Source: Henckelia pumila (Eukaryota; Streptophyta; Magnoliopsida; Lamiales; Gesneriaceae). Taken from it: 64,000 bases of DNA. The notes beneath the pieces were generated by a model that saw only the letters and a list, made by a program, of their open reading frames with translations, ran no database searches and was not told the origin of the DNA. Location: the NCBI RefSeq assembly GCF_033568475.1, contig NC_133122.1:84157442-84221441 (forward strand), written 5' to 3'. Positions 59,270 to 64,000 of the stretch are shown piece by piece (the first letter of the stretch is position 1; every line of letters starts with the position of its first letter). A program made the translations under genes and the position numbers.

Positions 59270-62236
59270 CTAGCAATATTGAACAAGTTCTTGAAGAGCA
59301 TCCTTGTGAACGTGGCTCCCCCATTCCAATGCATCCCACCAATCTATGTCTTCCTGGCATATGTTGATGACTTGAAGATTCGGCAGAAAGGGCAGTTCTC
59401 CATCTTCAATGTGTAAACCAAAAGAAAGCGCATTCAGCTGGCGACAGTTCACTATTGCAATTTTCTCTAGGGCGTTGCAATCTATTTTGACCTTGTAGAC
59501 GCTCTTCAGTCTTGGCAACTTAACTAGACTCAACTCTTTTAAATTGGGCAGAGAAACATTATTGGCTTCGCTGATCATCTTATCACTTACTTCTAGTATC
59601 TCTTCAAGTTCCTCGCACCCATCAATGCGGATGCTTTTGAGGCTTTTAAGGTTTATTACCGACAACCCCAACTTCTTGATCTTGTTACAATTTTCAATGG
59701 ACAAAATTTCAAGAAGGGAAAATGCAGCTTGTTGAAGTTGTGGTAAAATATCAGCTCCAGTTTCGCAATTGAGTATACTCTTCAAACGGGACAACCCAGC
59801 TATGTGGATTTCTACAAAAGTTGAAACCAAGCTGCAGCAAGAATCAATGATGTGCTCTATTTCTTTATGGTTAGAGATTCTGCAAGCCTTCTTGAATCTT
59901 GGACCATTCAACTGTGGCAAGTTGGCCAAGAAACATCTAATTGGTGTGATACTGTCAACAACCTCTATTAAACCTTCATTTTCGAGTCTCAGCATAGTAC
60001 TTACCCCATCGTTTTGTGTCATGTTGAGGAACACCAGTTTACAATCAATATTTTCTCTAATAGCAGAGAAAGATGTTCTATCAGCTGTAAACTCACCAAC
60101 ATAAACATGATAGTACACATGACTTTGTCGAGACTTGATAAACCGGTTGAAATGACAACAATTTTTCAATCTCCCACCAAATTGTTCCAATCGTTCCAGT
60201 TTTTCAATTTCTTCTATAGGTGCTTCCATGTGAAGAGGAAGAATGATCTGTTGAAGAGATGGGAAATTGAGTAACCAATCACTTGGAAGTGTCTCCAAGT
60301 TATCTATCCCGCCCAAACGAAGACATTCAAGATTGGCCGTATTTTCTATACCTTGAGGTACTTGAATGATTTTAGTATGCGACAGGTCCACCTCCCTCAG
60401 TGTCTTGATATTTGTCAAGTCAGGAACAGATTGAAGGCGGTCACAATTTCCAAGAAGCAGCATTCGAAGGGCTACCAAGTTAGAAAAAGAAGTTGGAAAG
60501 TTAGTGATTTTAGTTGATGTTAGATCAAGAATGCTTAGGCCTAGCATTTGACTGAAAAAGGAATCCGGAATGGACTCGAGGGGATTGTGACTCAAAATCA
60601 AGGTTGAAAATCTCGGACAAACAGGAGATGTTTGAACTTGGATTTTCTTGATCTTGTTGTCCATCAATGACAACTTCTCAACATCCCTTGTCAACAATCT
60701 TTCAATTGGAATATTCATCAAAGAAAGTCCAGATGATACAACAAACTTTGGTTTCACTCTCGCAATCTTTAATGCCATGTCTCTCATCAGCCCGTGCATT
60801 TTCACTCCATATTTTCCACCAACACTTTCTAGCAGACAAAGATTTACTAATTTATTCAGTATGGCATGACCTTGGTCAAATTGTGCTCTCCTTGACTCCG
60901 TGTGCTCCATCAACTCCTCTGAAATGAACTTGGTAATTAGTTCATCTCAAGGAATCTCGTGATCTTCCGGATATATGGAGCAATACAAGAAACAAAGTTG
61001 CAACTTTGTGTATCCTTCACATTTTGCTCGCCTTGGGTAATTTGGATCGAGTCTATTAAAGCTATACTGCAGTACTCCAAATACCTGTTCCATGTCACCT
61101 AATTGTGGAATACGTGATTCTTTTAGTTCCGCAAGTGCATTGCCCCAATCATGGATGTCGGTTACCTCCCTCATCATTCTAGCCATTGTGACAATCCCTA
61201 AAGGAAAACCATCGCACTCTTTGGCCACTAACTTGGCCGTTTCTTGCACTTGTGGGAAAGTTTGATGTTTAATCCAAGTGTTGATTCGAACAAGTTCCAA
61301 GCATCATTTTCGTTGAGTGTCCTTACTTCAATTTTTTTTTCACAACCAATTCTATTACACACTTCCCGCGAACGACTTGTTATAACCAATCTACATTTCT
61401 TTGTGCGAGGTCGAATCCCGAGCATTTCCAAATGAACATCTTTCCATACATCATCAAATATGAATACATTATCATTACCCTGGGACACTGCTCGGTGAAG
61501 TGTCGCAGCTCTTTTATTTTCATCACTCTCGTTCATAAGATCGACACGCAGGGCTTTGGCTATTTCATCTTGCAACTTCCTTATGCTGACTGGTCCAGAG
61601 AATGTAACCCAATAAACACAGGCTTCACTCTTCTCTAGCAACATGTTATGGATGTGCTTAGCCAAAGTCATCTTCCCCACTCCACCCATCCCGTAGATCC
61701 CTATGCTCGTGCCCTTTTTATCAACCACCAAATTATTGATCACCGTTGTCAAATTTTTGACAAATTCTTTTCCAAACATATGGGTGGTCAACAATGGCTC
61801 TCCTCTAGTTCCAGAATCATTAAGCACCAGCTCCCCAAAATCTTTTTTTTTGCTCGATAAGCCGCTGCACTCTTATATTCATGTATTCCACTCGATTCCC
61901 ACTGAAAAACTTCCTCACAAATCCTCCATCGAGCACCTGGGCTGTCAGTTGTTGAACTTCACTTTCAACTTTCATTACCTCTCCCAACCAATGGTCAACT
62001 TATCTTTTTCTTTTCTTTGTCGGCGGCGCCTCTGCTTTCCATAATTCTTTCTTTACGTCATCGGCTATACCACTCAAAACTAACAAATTTCTTTGCAGTG
62101 ATTTCATATCGCGGCTCTTCACAGCGTCTAGTGCAGAGTCAACCAATTTCTCTTCTAAATGATAGAATAAGTGTTCAACCAGCTTTGTCATTGTACCGAT
62201 TGGTGAAACATTAATAGTATGTAATATGGATGCCAT
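59270..62236 (-). pseudogene. CC-NBS-LRR disease resistance gene (NLR), broken
   Basis: NLRs sense pathogen effectors in the cytoplasm and trigger defence. Order: coiled-coil region (62236-61850), NB-ARC with P-loop GIYGMGGVGKMT (61701-61666), kinase-2 block VFIFDDVWKDV (near 61462-61430), CRLVITSRSREVC, GLPL-type block CDGFPLGIVTMA (61225-61185), CFLYCSIYPEDHE, then MHD-type VKMHGLMRDMA (60799) and about 500 residues of LRRs to TAA/TAG at 59270. Breaks: in-frame TAA at 62000-62002, a frameshift in a run of nine T (61843-61851), a one-base shift near 61258, and an in-frame TGA at 60947-60949. Few lesions and full length suggest recent loss or sequence error. The start ATG at 62236 is the first in frame. 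Pattern resembles RPS5-like CNLs; this is inference. Confidence 0.88.
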
Positions 62237-63083
62237 GAAAACAAACAGAAAAGGAAAAACGAGCCCTCAACAACAAATATGGTTTTCTTCTTTTAATTTG
62301 ATATGGAAATCTCGGTTTGACTTCTCTTGTTATCAGTTCCTCTCTGTTTTGATCATGTGATTGTACTAGTAATAGTAACAATAATTTACATAATTTATTC
62401 CACACTTTTTTTTTGAGCAAATTTATTTCACACTTCAAAATTTATTTTCTTTTTTATTTTTATCTTTATCGCAAATGTGGGGTTTTGTTCTCAAAAGTCT
62501 CTCCGCCGATGAGGAAATTAGGGATGACAATTTTTTCGTTACGAATTCAAAAAATTTTAAAAATTCCCGTAACATATTGTCGTGGGTATGAGGTTGTTAT
62601 CCCCATCCCCGAACGCTTCGATAATAATAATATAGTATACAAATATTTTAATTATCAAATTTTATTAAATTTAAAAAAATTCTAAAAAATTAAATTTAAA
62701 AGTATTATTATTATTTGGTTTATATATATTTTTATGCATTATATATAATACATCCGTTTATGATAACGGAATGTTTTATAACATAAAAATATTATTTGAA
62801 TTTCATTCATGTTATGTACACATGTAAACTATTTATATTAATCTATGTATATTTTTTTATTTATTTTGATAAATTTAAAAACAATATATAATCTTAATAA
62901 ATTTTTGAGACATAGTATTTTTTTAAAATAACAATTTTGATTGATAGAAATATTTGTAATTTAAAATATTTTTATTAATTTTAAAAGTTAATGTTATAAT
63001 AAAAAATTTGACCCAAAATATTTTAGGTATTTTATCATAAAATTGAATAATAATTTTTATATTCTTATATAATAAAATTTATT

Positions 63084-63114
<31 letters not shown>

Positions 63115-63246
63115 ATTCGCATTGAAATATACACTTGATAAATTAAACCAAATTAATCTAGTTGGAAAGAGTGAAACTCAATCAGTTGACCAAAAGAACA
63201 AGTGAAGAAGACAAGAACTGAATGAATCAACTTGCCAGGGCGTTTA
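62237..63246. other. AT-rich flank of the NLR
   Basis: Expected to hold the NLR promoter. A phrase TTAGGGATGACAATTTT (about 62517) is like the start of a plant hAT MITE, but I find no matching end. TA repeats at 63088-63113. No gene. Confidence 0.4.
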
Positions 63247-64000
63247 ATTCTGGATAATGTTATTGTGTGTTTGAATGTATGAATTGGATTAGGAATAATC
63301 GTAAGGCAAAATTGGGTCATGTAGCCTTAAAGCTCGATATGAGTAAAGCTTTCGATCGAGTTGAATGGAGTTATTTACAAAAGCTATTACTCAAGATGGA
63401 CTTTGCTCCTAGCTGGGTAGAATTGCTTATGAGATGACACAAAAGTCTCATATTCCTATAAGATTAACCAATCCATTTTCGGAGTTGTTCACCCACAAAT
63501 AGGTCTTAGACAAGGTGACCCTATTTCACCTTATCTCTTTATTCTCTGTGCACAAGGTCTATCATCTCTTTTTGTGAATTCAGTAGAGAGGAAGTTTTTT
63601 AAAGGAGTGAAAGTTGCTTCTAACATTCCTATGATCTCCCATTTATTTCTTGCGAACGACAGTTTGGTTTTATTTCGAGCCAAACAAGAGGATTGTTTGC
63701 AAGTCAGGGACTGCTTAGAAAGCTATGAAAAAGCCTCAGGACAGATGGTTAATTATGATAAATCCTGTCTTACCTTCAGCCCGAGCACTTCAACTCAATC
63801 TATTGAGATGATTAAAGGAATGCTATCTATGACAGTGGTTAAAGGTCATGACCTATACTTGGGATTGCCTACATTTTCTATGAGAAATAAACGCCTTCAA
63901 TTTGCATATCTAAAGGAACGCATCTGTCAAAAAAGTAAGAACTGACGTTCAAAATTCTATTCCATGGGAGGGCGTGAAGTTTTAATTAAGTCGGTGTTGC
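63247..64000 (+). pseudogene. LINE (L1-type) reverse transcriptase fragment
   Basis: The plus-strand frames carry L1-type RT blocks in order: IRNNRKAKLGHVALKLDMSK-AFDRVEW (63283-63370), GLRQGDPISPYLFILC (about 63500), a decayed Y/F-A-D-D box reading FLANDS (about 63655), YEKASGQMVNYDKSC (about 63725) and LGLPTF (about 63860), then GREVLIKSV near the window end. A stop at about 63435 and shifts (for example after 63945) break it. The 5' part of the RT, the endonuclease and ORF1 are absent, so it is 5' truncated, or degraded, and continues past 64000. Confidence 0.85.

Overview
The window is nuclear DNA of a flowering plant, probably a eudicot. It is AT-rich and intron-bearing, and carries Ty1/copia and Ty3/gypsy elements with tRNA-iMet primer sites, hAT transposons and MITEs, a 5S-bearing TRIM, an L1-type LINE fragment, integrated caulimovirid genomes and a CC-NBS-LRR gene. 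I cannot name the species. Only one apparently intact host gene is visible: a two-exon gene on the minus strand (7227-10234) for a small protein resembling the Fra a 1 / Mal d 1-associated family. A second host gene, an NLR (59270-62236, minus), has full domain order but two in-frame stops and two frameshifts.

Layout. 1-5408: 3' part of a decayed copia element with its 3' LTR. 5409-11879: host DNA with the intact gene and a hAT MITE. 11889-19743: endogenous pararetrovirus copy A (plus strand), one genome length: PBS, ORF1, ORF2 (coat then movement protein), ORF3 (protease, RT, RNase H), ORF4 (transactivator-like), then TATA box and leader. The order coat-movement in one frame followed by a separate polymerase and a transactivator is that of cavemoviruses and solendoviruses. 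19767-24219: LTR remnants of Ty3/gypsy elements. 25403-59150: pararetrovirus copy B (minus strand), stretched to about 34 kb by insertions and missing about 2.7 kb of ORF1-ORF2. 59270-62236: NLR pseudogene. 63247-64000: LINE fragment running off the window.

Copy B is a layered nest that can be dated by relative order. Its ORF4 holds a 5S-rRNA-bearing TRIM (target duplication ATGGG), which holds a 533-bp hAT element (target duplication CGAAAGTG). The gap between ORF1 and ORF3 holds a hAT transposase gene (minus strand), split by copia element C (CATTC), itself split in its RT by copia element B (GTCTC). A further degenerate hAT element holds copia element D (ATATA), which holds a solo gypsy LTR. 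A hAT MITE (TTTCCCGA) sits in the terminal repeat of copy B.

The most unusual signal is that both pararetrovirus copies end in long (about 150 bp) degenerate inverted repeats starting near GGGA-AAA, each flanked by an imperfect duplication of about 9 bp. This resembles a Mutator-like element carrying a virus genome; alternatively, the arms are the two halves of the viral leader hairpin left at the ends after linearisation. All element and viral reading frames are broken; no intact autonomous element is present.
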